DNA of 64,000 nucleotides from Urophycis tenuis (lineage: Eukaryota; Chordata; Actinopteri; Gadiformes; Phycidae). The position numbers and the translations under genes are program-made. The stretch lies in assembly GCA_036785325.1 (NCBI GenBank), contig JAXIVH010000041.1, forward strand, positions 2,050,001 through 2,114,000, given 5' to 3'. Every line of letters starts with the position of its first letter. Position 1 is the stretch's first letter. This document shows positions 23,518 through 36,972 of the stretch, piece by piece. The notes under the pieces were generated by a model that saw only the letters and a list, made by a program, of their open reading frames with translations, was not told the DNA's origin and searched no databases.

Positions 23518-26502
23518 CCAACAGAACACACATGAATCAGCTTATTATTTCGACGACCCATGGGCAAATATAGTCATGCCATACATCGTTGGAAAGCTTA
23601 GATTTTCCCGTTTAAAATGAGCCCATCTACGAGCAATTTGGTTGCTCACAGACAAATCTGCGTCAGGTTGACTGAAGTCTAGACAGCAGCTAAAGACATA
23701 CCTTCAACGTTTCAATTAACATCAATCTTTCCTTACAGAACACAAATTAATTAGCTTAGTATTTCAACGACCCTTTAGTGAATATAGTCTTGCCATACGC
23801 CGTTGGAAAGCTTAGATTTCCCCGCTTAAAATGAGCCCATCCTCGAGCAGTCTGGTTGATCACAGACTAAACTGCGTCAGGTTGACTGAAGTCTACCCAG
23901 CAGCTAAAAACATACCTTCAACGTTTCAATTAACATCAATCTTTCCTTACAGAACACAAATTAATTAGCTTAGTATTTCAACGACCCATGAGTCAATATA
24001 CTCTTGCCATACGCCGTTGGAAAGCTTAGATTTCCCCGCTTAAAATGAGCCCATCCGCGAGCAGTCTGGTTGATCACAGACTAAACTGCGTCAGGTTGAC
24101 TGAAGTCTACCCAGCAGCTAAAAACATACCTTCAACGTTTCAATTAACATCAATCTTTCCTTACAGAACACAAATTAATTAGCTTAGTATTTCAATGACC
24201 CATGAGTCAATATAGTCTTGCCATACGCCGTTGGAAAGCTTAGATTTCCCCGCTTAAAATGAGCCCATCCGCGAGCAGTCTGGTTGATCACAGACTAAAC
24301 TGCGTCAGGTTGAATGAAGTCTACCCAGCAGCTAAAAACATACCTTTAACGTTTCAATTAACATCAATCTTTCCTTACAGAACACAAATTAATTAGCTTA
24401 GTATTTCAACGACCATTTGGTGAATATAGTCTTGCCATACGCCGTTGGAAAGCTTAGATTTCCCCGCTTATAATGAGCCCATCCCTGAGCAATTTGGTTG
24501 CTCACAGACTAAACTGCGTCAGGTTGACTGAAGTCTACCCAGCAGCTAAAAACATACCTTCAACGTTTCAATTAACATCAATCTTTCCTTACAGAACACA
24601 AATTAATTATCTTAGTATTTCAACGACCCATGAGTCAATATAGTCTTGCCATACGCCGTTGGAAAGCTTAGATTTCCCCGCTTAAAATGAGCCCATCCCC
24701 AAGCAATTTGGTTGCTCAGAGACAAAACTGTGTCAGGTTGACTGAAGTCTACCCAGCAGCTAAAAACATACCTTCAACGTTTCAATTAACATCAATCTTT
24801 CCTTACAGATCACAAATTAATTAGCTTAGTATTTCAACGACCAATGAGTCAATATAGTCTTGCCATACGCCGTTGGAAAGCCTAGATTTCCCCGCTTAAA
24901 ATGAGCCCATCCGCGAGCAGTCTGGTTGCTCACAGACAAAACTGCGTCAGGTTGACTGAAGTCTACCCAGCAGCTAAAAACATACCTTCAACGTTTCAAT
25001 TAAGATCAATCTTTCAATAAAGAACAGAAATTAATTAGCTTAGTATTTCAACGACCCATGACTCAATATAATCTTGCCATACGCCGTTGGGAACCTTAGA
25101 TTTCCCCGCTTAAAATGAGCCCATCCTCGAGCAGTCTGGTTGATCACAGACTAAACTGCGTCAGGTTGACTGAAGTCTACCCAGCAGCTAAAAACATACC
25201 TTCAACGTTTCAATTAACATCAATCTTTCCTTACAGAACACAAATTAATTAGCTTAGTATTTCATCGACCCATGAGTCAATATACTCTTGCCATACGCCG
25301 TTGGAAAGCTTAGATTTCCCCGCTTAAAATGAGCCCATCCGCGAGCAGTCTGGTTGATCACAGACTAAACTGCGTCAGGTTGACTGAAGTCTACCCAGCA
25401 GCTAAAAACATACCTTCAACGTTTCAATTAACATCAATCTTTCCTTACAGAACACAAATTAATTAGCTTAGTATTTCAATGACCCATGAGTCAATATAGT
25501 CTTGCCATACGCCGTTGGAAAGCTTAGATTTCCCCGCTTAAAATGAGCCCATCCGCGAGCAGTCTGGTTGATCACAGACTAAACTGCGTCAGGTTGAATG
25601 AAGTCTACCCAGCAGCTAAAAACATACCTTCAACGTTTCAATTAACATCAATCTTTCCTTACAGAACACAAATTAATTAGCTTAGTATTTCAACGACCCT
25701 TTGGTGAATATAGTCTTGCCATACGCCGTTGGAAAGCTTAGATTTCCCCGCTTATAATGAGCCCATCCCTGAGCAATTTGGTTGCTCACAGACTAAACTG
25801 CGTCAGGTTGACTGAAGTCTACCCAGCAGCTAAAAACATACCTTCAACGTTTCAATTAACATCAATCTTTCCTTACAGAACACAAATTAATTATCTTAGT
25901 ATTTCAACGACCCATGAGTCAATATAGTCTTGCCATACGCCGTTGGAAAGCTTAGATTTCCCCGCTTAAAATGAGCCCATCCCCAAGCAATTTGGTTGCT
26001 CAGAGACAAAACTGTGTCAGGTTGACTGAAGTCTACCCAGCAGCTAAAAACATACCTTCAACGTTTCAATTAACATCAATCTTTCCTTACAGATCACAAA
26101 TTAATTAGCTTAGTATTTCAACGACCAATGAGTCAATATAGTCTTGCCATACGCCGTTGGAAAGCTTAGATTTCCCCGCTTAAAATGAGCCCATCCGCGA
26201 GCAGTCTGGTTGCTCACAGACAAAACTGCGTCAGGTTGACTGAAGTCTACCCAGCAGCTAAAAACATACCTTCAACGTTTCAATTAAGATCAATCTTTCA
26301 ATAAAGAACAGAAATTAATTAGCTTAGTATTTCAACGACCCATGACTCAATATAATCTTGCCATACGCCGTTGGGAACCTTAGATTTCCCCGCTTAAAAT
26401 GAGCCCATCCCCGAGCAATTTGGTTGCTCACAGACAAAACTGCGTCAGGTTGACTGAAGTCTACCCAGCAGCTAAAAACATACCTTCAACTTTTCAATTC
26501 AC
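23518..26502. repeat. Satellite array A10 with internal 6-monomer duplication
   Basis: Monomers from 23723 (13 copies). Six monomers (1,284 bp) are duplicated in tandem: the series beginning CCATCCTCGAGCAGTC near 23840 recurs near 25125 and passes through the same GAGCAATTTGG, GATCACAAATT and AAGATCAATC variants in the same order. One copy has AAGCCTAGATTT where its mate has AAGCTTAGATTT. The flank half-monomer also has private changes (ATACATCGTTGG, TCTAGACAGC). Confidence 0.95.
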
Positions 26503-26735
26503 GCGTTTTTTTTGTAATACGTGTAGCTATGATAAAGGACACATGTTTTGGCCTGTTTTATTATTCATAGTTGGCTTAACAGTAATAGAATATTATTATA
26601 TGCTATAAGTGACCAGACGTCCGAGATCAAAACTGGGAGCATAATCCCCGAGAAGGGGGAAAAAAAGGGTCAGCTATGTTTAAGTATATATATATATGTG
26701 TGTGTATATATGCGTGTGTGTGTGTGTGTATATGC

Positions 26736-26776
<41 letters not shown>

Positions 26777-27474
26777 AATCACTTACTTGGAACGGCATGA
26801 TCCCACATCGCTGTGAAGGGATGGCGTTAACCAGGTGGGCGTGCAACCCCTCGAGAGAGTTGCTGCCTCACCGGCACTTGTACTTGTTCAGCCGGATGCA
26901 GTTCTTCACAACCACCTTCACAGAGACATACAGCTGTATGCCAGGGGGGTCATGTAACACACAACCTATTGCAAGGTCCTCATTTATGCTGGTGTCATTT
27001 TGAAATGTTACCATATACAAGTTTGAATGGTTTTGACACACGATGACTGCAGAGACAGCTGCAGGATGGCCCACGAAGCAGGACGGAGGGGGCCTGTGGC
27101 TGTGCGGGGAGGACCAGTGGTATGGGTGCTGCCGACACAGGGGGCGGGCGGGCCACAGGCTGACGCAGCAGGAGGCCTCGGCTGGAGGCGGGTGGGCGCA
27201 GGAGGCTTCGGCCGGGTGGAGGACGACAACGCAGTGGGCTGAACGGGCCGGTTGGTGGGAGTCACAGGCTCTGGCTCATCAACAAATAACCTGGAAATAT
27301 AAAATACACACGTGATCAGTATTGATATTGATATCTTTTATAAGAACACTGTTCATACCGTTTACACTTTTTATACAACTGTTTATACAATGTCCATACT
27401 GTTTATTTATTAATGTTTATCACTGAAAAATAAAGGTGACTTGGTATGACTTGTGTGCTATTTTCTTTCCACAG
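26503..27474. repeat. Satellite insert 10 (972 bp)
   Basis: Microsatellite 26685-26772 (88 bp), in which the second TATATATGCG has become TGTATATGCG. Confidence 0.9.
26787..27290 (-). pseudogene. Antisense exon-like segment 10, nonsense form
   Basis: TGA in CRRG and His in LHDPPG. A private C-to-T at a CpG (plus-strand GACCAGTGG) changes Ala to Thr in the proline-rich frame. Confidence 0.5.
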
Positions 27475-27891
27475 CCAACAGAACACACATGAATCAGCTT
27501 ATTATTTCGACGACCCATGGGCAAATATAGTCATGCCATATGTCGTTGGAAAGCTTAGATTTCCCCGTTTAAAATGAGCCCATCTCCGAGCAATTTGGTT
27601 GCTCACAGACAAATCTGCGTCAGGTTGACTGAAGTCTACACAGCAGCTAAAGACATACCTTCAACGTTTCAATTAACATCAATCTTTCCTTACAGAACAC
27701 AAATGAATTAGCTTAGTATTTCAACGACCCTTTAGTGAATATAGACTTCCCATACGCCGTTGGAAAGCTTAGATTTCCCCGCTTAAAATGAGCCCATCCG
27801 CGAGCAGTCTGGTTGATCACAGACTAAACTGCGTCAGGTTGACTGAAGTCTACCCAGCAGCTAAAAACATACCTTCAACTTTTCAATTCAC
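27475..27891. repeat. Satellite array A11 (flank plus 1 monomer)
   Basis: Single monomer at 27680 with AAATGAATTAGC and TATAGACTTCCC, the same class as A3 and A17. Confidence 0.95.
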
Positions 27892-28136
27892 GCGTTTTTT
27901 TTGTAATACGTGTAGCTATGATAAAGGACACATGTTTTGGCCTGTTTTATTATTCATAGTTGGCTTAACAGTAATAGAATATTATTATATGCTATAAGTG
28001 ACCAGACGTCCGAGATCAAAACTGGGAGCATAATCCCCGAGAAGGGGGAAAAAAAGGGTCAGCTATGTTTAAGTATATATATATATGTGTGTGTATATAT
28101 GCGAGTGTGTGTGTGTGTGTGTATATATGCGCGCGC

Positions 28137-28189
<53 letters not shown>

Positions 28190-28889
28190 TTAATCACTTA
28201 CTTGGAACGGCATGATCCCAAATCACTGTGAAGGGATGGCGTTAACCAGGTGGGCGTGCAACCCCTCGAGAGATTTGCTGCCTCGCCGGCACTTGTACTT
28301 GTTCAGCCGGATGCAGTTCTTCACAACCACCTTCACAGAGACATACAGCTGTATGCCAGGGGGGTCCTGTAACACACAACCTATTGCAAGGTCCTCATTT
28401 ATGCTGGTGTCATTTTGAAATGTTACCATATACAAGTTTGAATGGTTTTGACACACGATGACTGCAGAGACAGCTGCAGGATGGCCCACGAAGCAGGACG
28501 GAGGGGGCCTGTGGCTGTGCGGGGAGGACCAGCGGTATGGGTGCTGCCGACACAGGGGGCGGGCGGGCCACAGGCTGACGCAGCAGGAGGCCTCGGCTGG
28601 AGGCGGGTGGGCGCAGGAGGCTTCGGCCGGGTGGAGGACGACAACGCAGTGGGCTGAACGGGCCGGTTGGTGGGAGTCACAGGCTCTGGCTCATCAACAA
28701 ATAACCTGGAAATATAAAATACACACGTGATCAGTATTGATATTGATATCTTTTATAAGAACACTGTTCATACCGTTTACACTTTTTATACAACTGTTTA
28801 TACAATGTCCATACTGTTTATTTATTAATGTTTATCACTGAAAAATAAAGGTGACTTGGTATGACTTGTGTGCTATTTTCTTTCCACAG
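27892..28889. repeat. Satellite insert 11 (998 bp)
   Basis: Long-microsatellite subtype with a GCGCGCGCG core (28074-28187, 114 bp) and an internal TTTG interruption within the TG run. Confidence 0.9.
28202..28705 (-). pseudogene. Antisense exon-like segment 11, second nonsense site
   Basis: The CRRG codon is intact, but a different arginine codon is lost: CGA after IPSQ is TGA (plus-strand AAATCACTG for ATATCGCTG), so the frame ends 88 codons from its GTG start. SNS is also changed to SKS by AGAGATTTG. It shows independent decay of an otherwise open lineage. Confidence 0.5.
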
Positions 28890-30590
28890 CCAACAGAACA
28901 CACATGAATCAGCTTATTATTTCGACGACCCATGGGCAAATATAGTCATGCCATACGTCGTTGGAAAGCTTAGATTTCCCCGTTTAAAATGAGCCCATCT
29001 CCGAGCAATTTGGTTGCTCACAGACAAATCTGCGTCAGGTTGACTGAAGTCTACACAGCAGCTAAAGACATACCTTCAACGTTTCAATTAACATCAATCT
29101 TTCCTTACAGAACACAAATTAATTAGCTTAGTATTTCAACGACCCTTTAGTGAATATAGTCTTGCCATACGCCGTTGGAAAGCTTAGATTTCCCCGCTTA
29201 AAATGAGCCCATCCTCGAGCAGTCTGGTTGATCACAGACTAAACTGCGTCAGGTTGACTGAAGTCTACCCAGCAGCTAAAAACATACCTTCAACGTTTCA
29301 ATTAACATCAATCTTTCCTTACAGAACACAAATTAATTAGCTTAGTATTTCAACGACCCATGAGTCAATATACTCTTGCCATACGCCGTTGGAAAGCTTA
29401 GATTTCCCCGCTTAAAATGAGCCCATCCGCGAGCAGTCTGGTTGATCACAGACTAAACTGCGTCAGGTTGACTGAAGTCTACGCAGCAGCTAAAAACATA
29501 CCTTCAACGTTTCAATTAACATCAATCTTTCCTTACAGACCACAAATTAATTAGCTTAGTATTTCAATGACCCATGAGTCAATATAGTCTTGCCATACGC
29601 CGTTGGAAAGCTTAGATTTCCCCGCTTAAAATGAGCCCATCCGCGAGCAGTCTGGTTGATCACAGACTAAACTGCGTCAGGTTGAATGAAGTCTACCCAG
29701 CAGCTAAAAACATACCTTTAACGTTTCAATTGACATCAATCTTTCCTTACAGAACACAAATTAATTAGCTTAGTATTTCAACGGGCCATTGGTGAATATA
29801 GTCTTGCCATACGCCGTTGAAAAGCTTAGATTTCCCCGCTTAAAATGAGCCCATCCGCGAGCAGTCTGGTTGATCACAGACTAAACTGCGTCAGGTTGAC
29901 TGAAGTCTACCCAGCAGCTAAAAACATACCTTCAACGTTTCAGTTAACATCAATCTTTCCTTACAGAACACAAATTAATTAGCTTAGTATTTCAATGACC
30001 CATGAGTCAATATAGTCTTGCCATAGGCCGTTGGAAAGCTTAGATTTCCCCGCTTAAAATGAGCCCATCCGCTAGCAGTCTGGTTGATCACAGACTAAAC
30101 TGCGTCAGGTTGAATGAAGTCTACCCAGCAGCTAAAAACATACCTTTAACGTTTCAATTAACATCAATCTTTCCTTACAGAACACAAATTAATTAGCTTA
30201 GTATTTCAACGACCCATGAGTCAATATAGTCTAGCCATACGCCGTCGGAAAGCTTAGATTTCCCTGCTTAAAATGAGCCCATCCGCGAGCAGTCTGCTTG
30301 CTCACAGACAAAACTGCGTCAGGTTGACTGAAGTCTACCCAGCAGCTAAAAACATACCTTCAACGTTTCAATTAAGATCAATCTTTCAATAAAGAACAGA
30401 AATTAATTAGCTTAGTATTTCAACGACCCATGACTCAATATAGTCTTGCCATACGCCGTTGGGAACCTTAGATTTCCCCGCTTAAAATGAGCCCATCCGC
30501 GAGCAGTCTGGTCTCTCACAGACTAAACTGCGTCAGGTTGAATGAAGTCTACCCAGCAGCTAAAAACATACCTTCAACTTTTCAATTCAC
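28890..30590. repeat. Satellite array A12 (flank plus 7 monomers)
   Basis: Monomers from 29095. Notable variants: ACAGACCACAAATT, GTTTCAGTTAAC, TCTAGCCATACGCCGTCGG, and the AAGATCAATCTTTCAATAAAG junction near 30374 just before the insert-bearing monomer. Confidence 0.95.
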
Positions 30591-30827
30591 GCGTTTTTTT
30601 TGTAATACGTGTAGCTATGATAAAGGACACATGTTTTGGCCTGTTTTATTATTCATAGTTGGCTTAACAGTAATAGAATATTATTATATGCTATAAGTGA
30701 CCAGACGTCCGAGATCAAAACTGGGAGCATAATCCCCGAGAAGGGGGAAAAAAAGGGTCAGCTATGTTTAAGTATATATATATATGTGTGTGTATATATA
30801 AGTGTGTGTGTGTGTGTATATATGCGC

Positions 30828-30876
<49 letters not shown>

Positions 30877-31574
30877 AATCACTTACTTGGAACGGCATGA
30901 TCCCACATCGCTGTGAAGGGACGGCGTTAACCAGGTGGGCGTGCAACCCCTCGAGAGAGTTGCTGCCTCACCGGCACTTGTACTTGTTCAGCCGGATGCA
31001 GTTCTTCACAACCACCTTCACAGAGACATACAGCTGTATGCCAGGGGGGTCATGTAACACACAACCTATTGCAAGGTCCTCATTTATGCTGGTGTCATTT
31101 TGAAATGTTACCATATACAAGTTTGAATGGTTTTGACACACTATGACTGCAGAGACAGCTGCAGGATGGCCCACGAAGCAGGACGGAGGGGGCCTGTGGC
31201 TGTGCGGGGAGGACCAGCGGTATGGGTGCTGCCGACACAGGGGGCGGGCGGGCCACAGGCTGACGCAGCAGGAGGCCTCGGCTGGAGGCGGGTGGGCGCA
31301 GGAGGCTTCGGCCGGGTGGAGGACGACAACGCAGTGGGCTGAACGGGCCGGTTGGTGGGAGTCACAGGCTCTGGCTCATCAACAAATAACCTGGAAATAT
31401 AAAATACACACGTGATCAGTATTGATATTGATATCTTTTATAAGAACACTGTTCATACCGTTTACACTTTTTATACAACTGTTTATACAATGTCCATACT
31501 GTTTATTTATTAATGTTTATCACTGAAAAATAAAGGTGACTTGGTATGACTTGTGTGCTATTTTCTTTCCACAG
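30591..31574. repeat. Satellite insert 12 (984 bp)
   Basis: Microsatellite 30773-30872 (100 bp), with TATATAAGTG in place of TATATATGCG, a marker shared with inserts 13 and 14 only. Confidence 0.9.
30887..31390 (-). pseudogene. Antisense exon-like segment 12, nonsense form
   Basis: TGA in CRRG and His in LHDPPG. A private plus-strand CACACTATG change adds a stop in the proline-rich frame but is silent (Ile) in the C-terminal frame. Another private change gives GGGACGGCG. Confidence 0.5.
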
Positions 31575-32847
31575 CCAACAGAACACACATGAATCAGCTT
31601 ATTATTTCGACGACCCATGGGCAAATATAGTCATGCCATACGTCGTTGGAAAGCTTAGATTTCCCCGTTTAAAATGAGCCCATCTCCGAGCAATTTGGTT
31701 GCTCACAGACAAATCTGCGTGAGGTTGACTGAAGTCTACAAAGCAGCTAAAGACATACCTTCAACGTTTCAATTAACATCAATCTTTCCTTACAGAACAC
31801 AAATTAATTAGCTTAGTATTTCAACGACCCTTTAGTGAATATAGTCTTGCCATACGCCGTTGGAAAGCTTAGATTTCCCCGCTTAAAATGAGCCCGTCCT
31901 CGAGCAGTCTGGTTGATCACAGACTAAACTGCGTCAGGTTGACTGAAGTCTACCCAGCAGCTAAAAACATACCTTCAACGTTTCAATTAACATCAATCTT
32001 TCCTTAAAGAACACAAATTAATTAGCTTAGTATTTCAACGACCCATGAGTCAATATAGTCTTGCCATACGCCGTTAGAAAGCTTAGATTTCCCCGCTTAA
32101 AATGAGCCCATCCGCGAGCAGTCTGGTTGATCACAGACTAAACTGCGTCAGGTTGAATGAAGTCTACCCAGCAGCTAAAAACATACCTTTAACGTTTCAA
32201 TTAACATCAATCTTTCCTTACAGAACACAAATTAATTAGCTTAGTATTTCAACGGCCCTTTGGTGAATATAGTCTTGCCATACGCCGTTGGAAAGCGTAG
32301 ATTTCCCCGCTTATAATGAGCCCATCCCCGAGCAATTTGGTTGCTCACAGACAAATCTGCGTCAGGTTGACTGAAGTCTACACAGCAGCTAAAGACATAC
32401 CTTCAACGTTTCAATTAACATCAATCTTTCCTTACAGAACACAAATTAATTAGCTTAGTATTTCAACGACCCATGAGTCAATATAGTCTTTCCATACGCC
32501 GTTGGAAAGCTTAGATTTCCCCGCTTAAAATGAGCCCATCCGCGAGCAGTCTGGTTGATCACAGACTAAACTGCGTCAGGTTGACTGAAGTCTACCCAGC
32601 AGCTAAAAACATACCTTCAACGTTTCAATTAACATCAATCTTTCCTTACAGAACACAAATTAATTAGCTTAGTATTTCAATGACCCATGAGTCAATATAG
32701 TCTTGCCATAGGCCGTTGGAAAGCTTAGATTTCCCCGCTTAAAATGAGCCCATCCGCGAGCAGTCTGGTTGATCACAGACTAAACTGCGTCAGGTTGAAT
32801 GAAGTCTACCCAGCAGCTAAAAACATACCTTCAACTTTTCAATTCAC
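31575..32847. repeat. Satellite array A13 (flank plus 5 monomers)
   Basis: Monomers from 31780. The flank has CTGCGTGAGG and TCTACAAAGC changes. One junction reads TTCCTTAAAGAAC, weakening the acceptor-like site. Confidence 0.95.
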
Positions 32848-33092
32848 GCGTTTTTTTTGTAACACGTGTAGCTATGATAAAGGACACATGTTTTGGCCTG
32901 TTTTATTATTCATAGTTGGCTTAACAGTAATAGAATATTATTATATGCTATAAGTGACCAGACGTCCGAGATCAAAACTGGGAGCATAATCCCCGAGAAG
33001 GGGGAAAAAAAGGGTCAGCTATGTTTAAGTATATATATATATGTGTGTGTATATATAAGTGTGTGTGTGTGTATGTATATATGCGCGCGCGC

Positions 33093-33137
<45 letters not shown>

Positions 33138-33835
33138 AATCACTTACTTGGAACGGCATGATCCCATATCGCTGTGAAGGGATGGCGTTAACCAGGTGGG
33201 CGTGCAACCCCTCGAGAGAGTTGCTGCCTCGCCGGCACTTGTACTTGTTCAGCCGGATGCAGTTCTTCACAACCACCTTCACAGAGACATACAGCTGTAT
33301 GCCAGGGGGGTCCTGTAACACACAACCTATTGCAAGGTCCTCATTTATGCTGGTGTCATTTTGAAATGTTACCATATACAAGTTTGAATGGTTTTGACAC
33401 ACGATGACTGCAGAGACAGCTGCAGGATGGCCCACGAAGCAGGACGGAGGGGGCCTGTGGCTGTGCGGGGAGGACCAGCGGTATGGGTGCTGCCGACACA
33501 GGGGGCGGGCGGGCCACAGGCTGACGCAGCAGGAGGCCTCGGCTGGAGGCGGGTGGGCGCAGGAGGCTTCGGCCGGGTGGAGGACGACAACGCAGTGGGC
33601 TGAACGGGCCGGTTGGTGGGAGTCACAGGCTCTGGCTCATCAACAAATAACCTGGAAATATAAAATACACACGTGATCAGTATTGATATTGATATCTTTT
33701 ATAAGAACACTGTTCATACCGTTTACACTTTTTATACAACTGTTTATACAATGTCCATACTGTTTATTTATTAATGTTTATCACTGAAAAATAAAGGTGA
33801 CTTGGTATGACTTGTGTGCTATTTTCTTTCCACAG
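32848..33835. repeat. Satellite insert 13 (988 bp)
   Basis: Long CG core (GCGCGCGCGCG) in microsatellite 33030-33133 (104 bp). The left part has TTTTTGTAACACG, shared with inserts 14 and 15. Confidence 0.9.
33148..33651 (-). pseudogene. Antisense exon-like segment 13, C-terminal frame open
   Basis: CGA retained in CRRG and Gln in LQDPPG. It differs from segments 1, 3 and 16 by GCG instead of GCA in the Ala-Ala-Ser stretch of the proline-rich frame, a synonymous change there. Confidence 0.5.
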
Positions 33836-35964
33836 CCAACAGAACACACATGAATCAGCTTATTATTTCGACGACCCATGGGCAAATATAGTCATGCCAT
33901 ACGTCGTTGGAAAGCTTAGATTTCCCCGTTTAAAATGAGCCCATCCTCGAGCAGTCTGGTTGATCATAGACTAAACTGCGTCAGGTTGACTGAAGTCTAC
34001 CCAGCAGCTAAAAACATACCTTCAACGTTTCAATTAACATCAATCTTTCCTTACAGAACACAAATTAATTAGCTTAGTATTTCAACGAGCCATGAGTCAA
34101 TATAGTCTTGCCATACGCCGTTGGAAAGCTTAGATTTCCCCGCTTAAAATGAGCCCATCCGCGAGCAGTCTGGTTGCTCACAGACAAATCTGCGTGAGGT
34201 TGACTGAAGTCTACACAGCAGCTAAAGACATACCTTCAACGTTTCAATTAACATCAATCTTTCCTTACAGAACACAAATTAATTAGCTTAGTATTTCAAC
34301 GACCCTTTAGTGAATATAGTCTTGCCATACGCCGTTGGAAAGCTTAGATTTCCCCGCTTAAAATGAGCCCATCCTCGAGCAGTCTGGTTGATCACAGACT
34401 AAACTGCGTCAGGTTGACTGAAGTCTACCCAGCAGCTAAAAACATACCTTCAACGTTTCAATTAACATCAATCTTTCCTTACAGAACACAAATTAATTAG
34501 CTTAGTATTTCAATGACCCATGAGTCAATATACTCTTGCCATACGCCGTTGGAAAGCTTAGATTTCCCCGCTTAAAATGAGCCCATCCGCGAGCAGTCTG
34601 GTTGATCACAGACTAAACTGCGTCAGGTTGACTGAAGTCTACCCAGCAGCTAAAAACATACCTTCAACGTTTCAATTAACATCAATCTTTCCTTACAGAA
34701 CACAAATTAATTAGCTTAGTATTTCAATGACCCATGAGTCAATATAGTCTTGCCATACGCCGTTGGAAAGCTTAGATTTCCCCGCTTAAAATGAGCCCAT
34801 CCGCGAGCAGTCTGGTTGATCACAGACTAAACTGCGTCAGGTTGAATGAAGTCTACCCAGCAGCTAAAAACATACCTTTAACGTTTCAATTAACATCAAT
34901 CTTTCCTTACAGAACACAAATTAATTAGCTTAGTATTTCAACGACCCTTTGGTGAATATAGTCTTGCCATACGCCGTTGGAAAGCTTAGATTTCCCCGCT
35001 TAAATCGAGCCCATCCCTGAGCAATTTGGTTGCTCACAGACTAAACTGCGTCAGGTTGACTGAAGTCTACCCAGCAGCTAAAAACATACCTTCAACGTTT
35101 CAATTAACATCAATCTTTCCTTACAGAACACAAATTAATTAGCTTAGTATTTCAACGACCCATGAGTCAATATAGTCTTGCCATACGCCGTTGGAAAGCT
35201 TAGATTTCCCCGCTTAAAATGAGCCCATCCGCGAGCAGTCTGGTTGATCACAGACTAAACTGCGTCAGGTTGAATGAAGTCTACCCAGCAGCTAAAAACA
35301 TACCTTTAACGTTTCAATTGACATCAATCTTTCCTTACAGAACACAAATTAATCAGCTTAGTATTTCAACGGGCCATTGGTGAATATAGTCTTGCCATAC
35401 GCCGTTGAAAAGCTTAGATTTCCCCGCTTATAATGAGCCCATCCGCGAGCAGTCTGGTTGATCACAGACTAAACTGCGTCAGGTTGACTGAAGTCTACCC
35501 AGCAGCTAAAAACATACCTTCAACGTTTCAATTAACATCAATCTTTCCTTACAGATCACAAATTAATTAGCTTAGTATTTCAACAACCAATGAGTCAATA
35601 TAGTCTTGCCATACGCCGTTGGAAAGCTTAGATTTCCCCGCTTAAAATGAGCCCATCCGCGAGCAGTCTGCTTGCTCAGAGACAAAACTGCGTCAGGTTG
35701 AATGAAGTCTACCCAGCAGCTAAAAACATACCTTCAACGTTTCAATTAAGATCAATCTTTCAATAAAGAACAGAAATTAATTAGCTTAGTATTTCAACGA
35801 CCCTTTGGTGAATATAGTCTTGCCATACGCCATTGGGAACCTTAGATTTCCCTGCTTAAAATGAGCCCATCCCCGAGCAATTTGGTTGCTCACAGACAAA
35901 ACTGCGTCAGGCTGACTGAAGTCTACCCAGCAGCTAAAAACATACCTTCAACTTTTCAATTCAC
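33836..35964. repeat. Satellite array A14 with recombinant flank
   Basis: The flank half-monomer begins as the usual diverged type but switches to ordinary short-monomer sequence after CCCGTTTAAAATGAGCCCATC (CTCGAGCAGTCTGG follows). The usual flank motif CAGACAAATCTGCGTGAGG instead appears one monomer later. Nine monomers follow from 34041, one with TTAAATCGAGCCC. Confidence 0.95.
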
Positions 35965-36207
35965 ACGTTTTTTTTGTAACACGTGTAGCTATGATAAAGG
36001 ACACATGTTTTGGCCTGTTTTATTATTCATAGTTGGCTTAACAGTAATAGAATATTATTATATGCTATAAGTGACCAGACGTCCGAGATCAAAACTGGGA
36101 GCATAATCCCCGAGAAGGGGGAAAAAAAGGGTCAGCTATGTTTAAGTATATATATATATGTGTGTGTATATATAAGTGTGTGTGTGTGTGTGTATATATG
36201 CGCGCGC

Positions 36208-36271
<64 letters not shown>

Positions 36272-36972
36272 TTTAATCACTTACTTGGAACGGCATGATC
36301 CCATATCGCTGTGAAGGGATGGCGTTAACCAGGTGGGCGTGCAACCCCTCGAGAGAGTTGCTGCCTCGCCGGCACTTGTACTTGTTCAGCCGGATGCAGT
36401 TCTTCACAACCACCTTCACAGAGACATACAGCTGTATGCCAGGGGGGTCCTGTAACACACAACCTATTGCAAGGTCCTCATTTATGCTGGTGTCATTTTG
36501 AAATGTTACCATATACAAGTTTGAATGGTTTTGACACACGATGACTGCAGAGACAGCTGCAGGATGGCCCACGAAGCAGGACGGAGGGGGCCTGTGGCTG
36601 TGCGGGGAGGACCAGCGGTATGGGTGCTGCCGACACAGGGGGCGGGCGGGCCACAGGCTGACGCAGCAGGAGGCCTCGGCTGGAGGCGGGTGGGCGCAGG
36701 AGGCTTCGGCCGGGTGGAGGACGACAACGCAGTGGGCTGAACGGGCCGGTTGGTGGGAGTCACAGGCTCTGGCTCATCAACAAATAACCTGGAAATATAA
36801 AATACACACGTGATCAGTATTGATATTGATATCTTTTATAAGAACACTGTTCATACCGTTTACACTTTTTATACAACTGTTTATACAATGTCCATACTGT
36901 TTATTTATTAATGTTTATCACTGAAAAATAAAGGTGACTTGGTATGACTTGTGTGCTATTTTCTTTCCACAG
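35965..36972. repeat. Satellite insert 14 (1,008 bp)
   Basis: Left border CACACG instead of CACGCG. The microsatellite 36147-36270 (124 bp) contains a CGCGCGCG core and a single GCGTG break in the TG run. Confidence 0.9.
36285..36788 (-). pseudogene. Antisense exon-like segment 14, C-terminal frame open
   Basis: Same reading as segment 13. The last exon-like copy in the first array, about 1.55 kb before the array edge. Confidence 0.5.
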
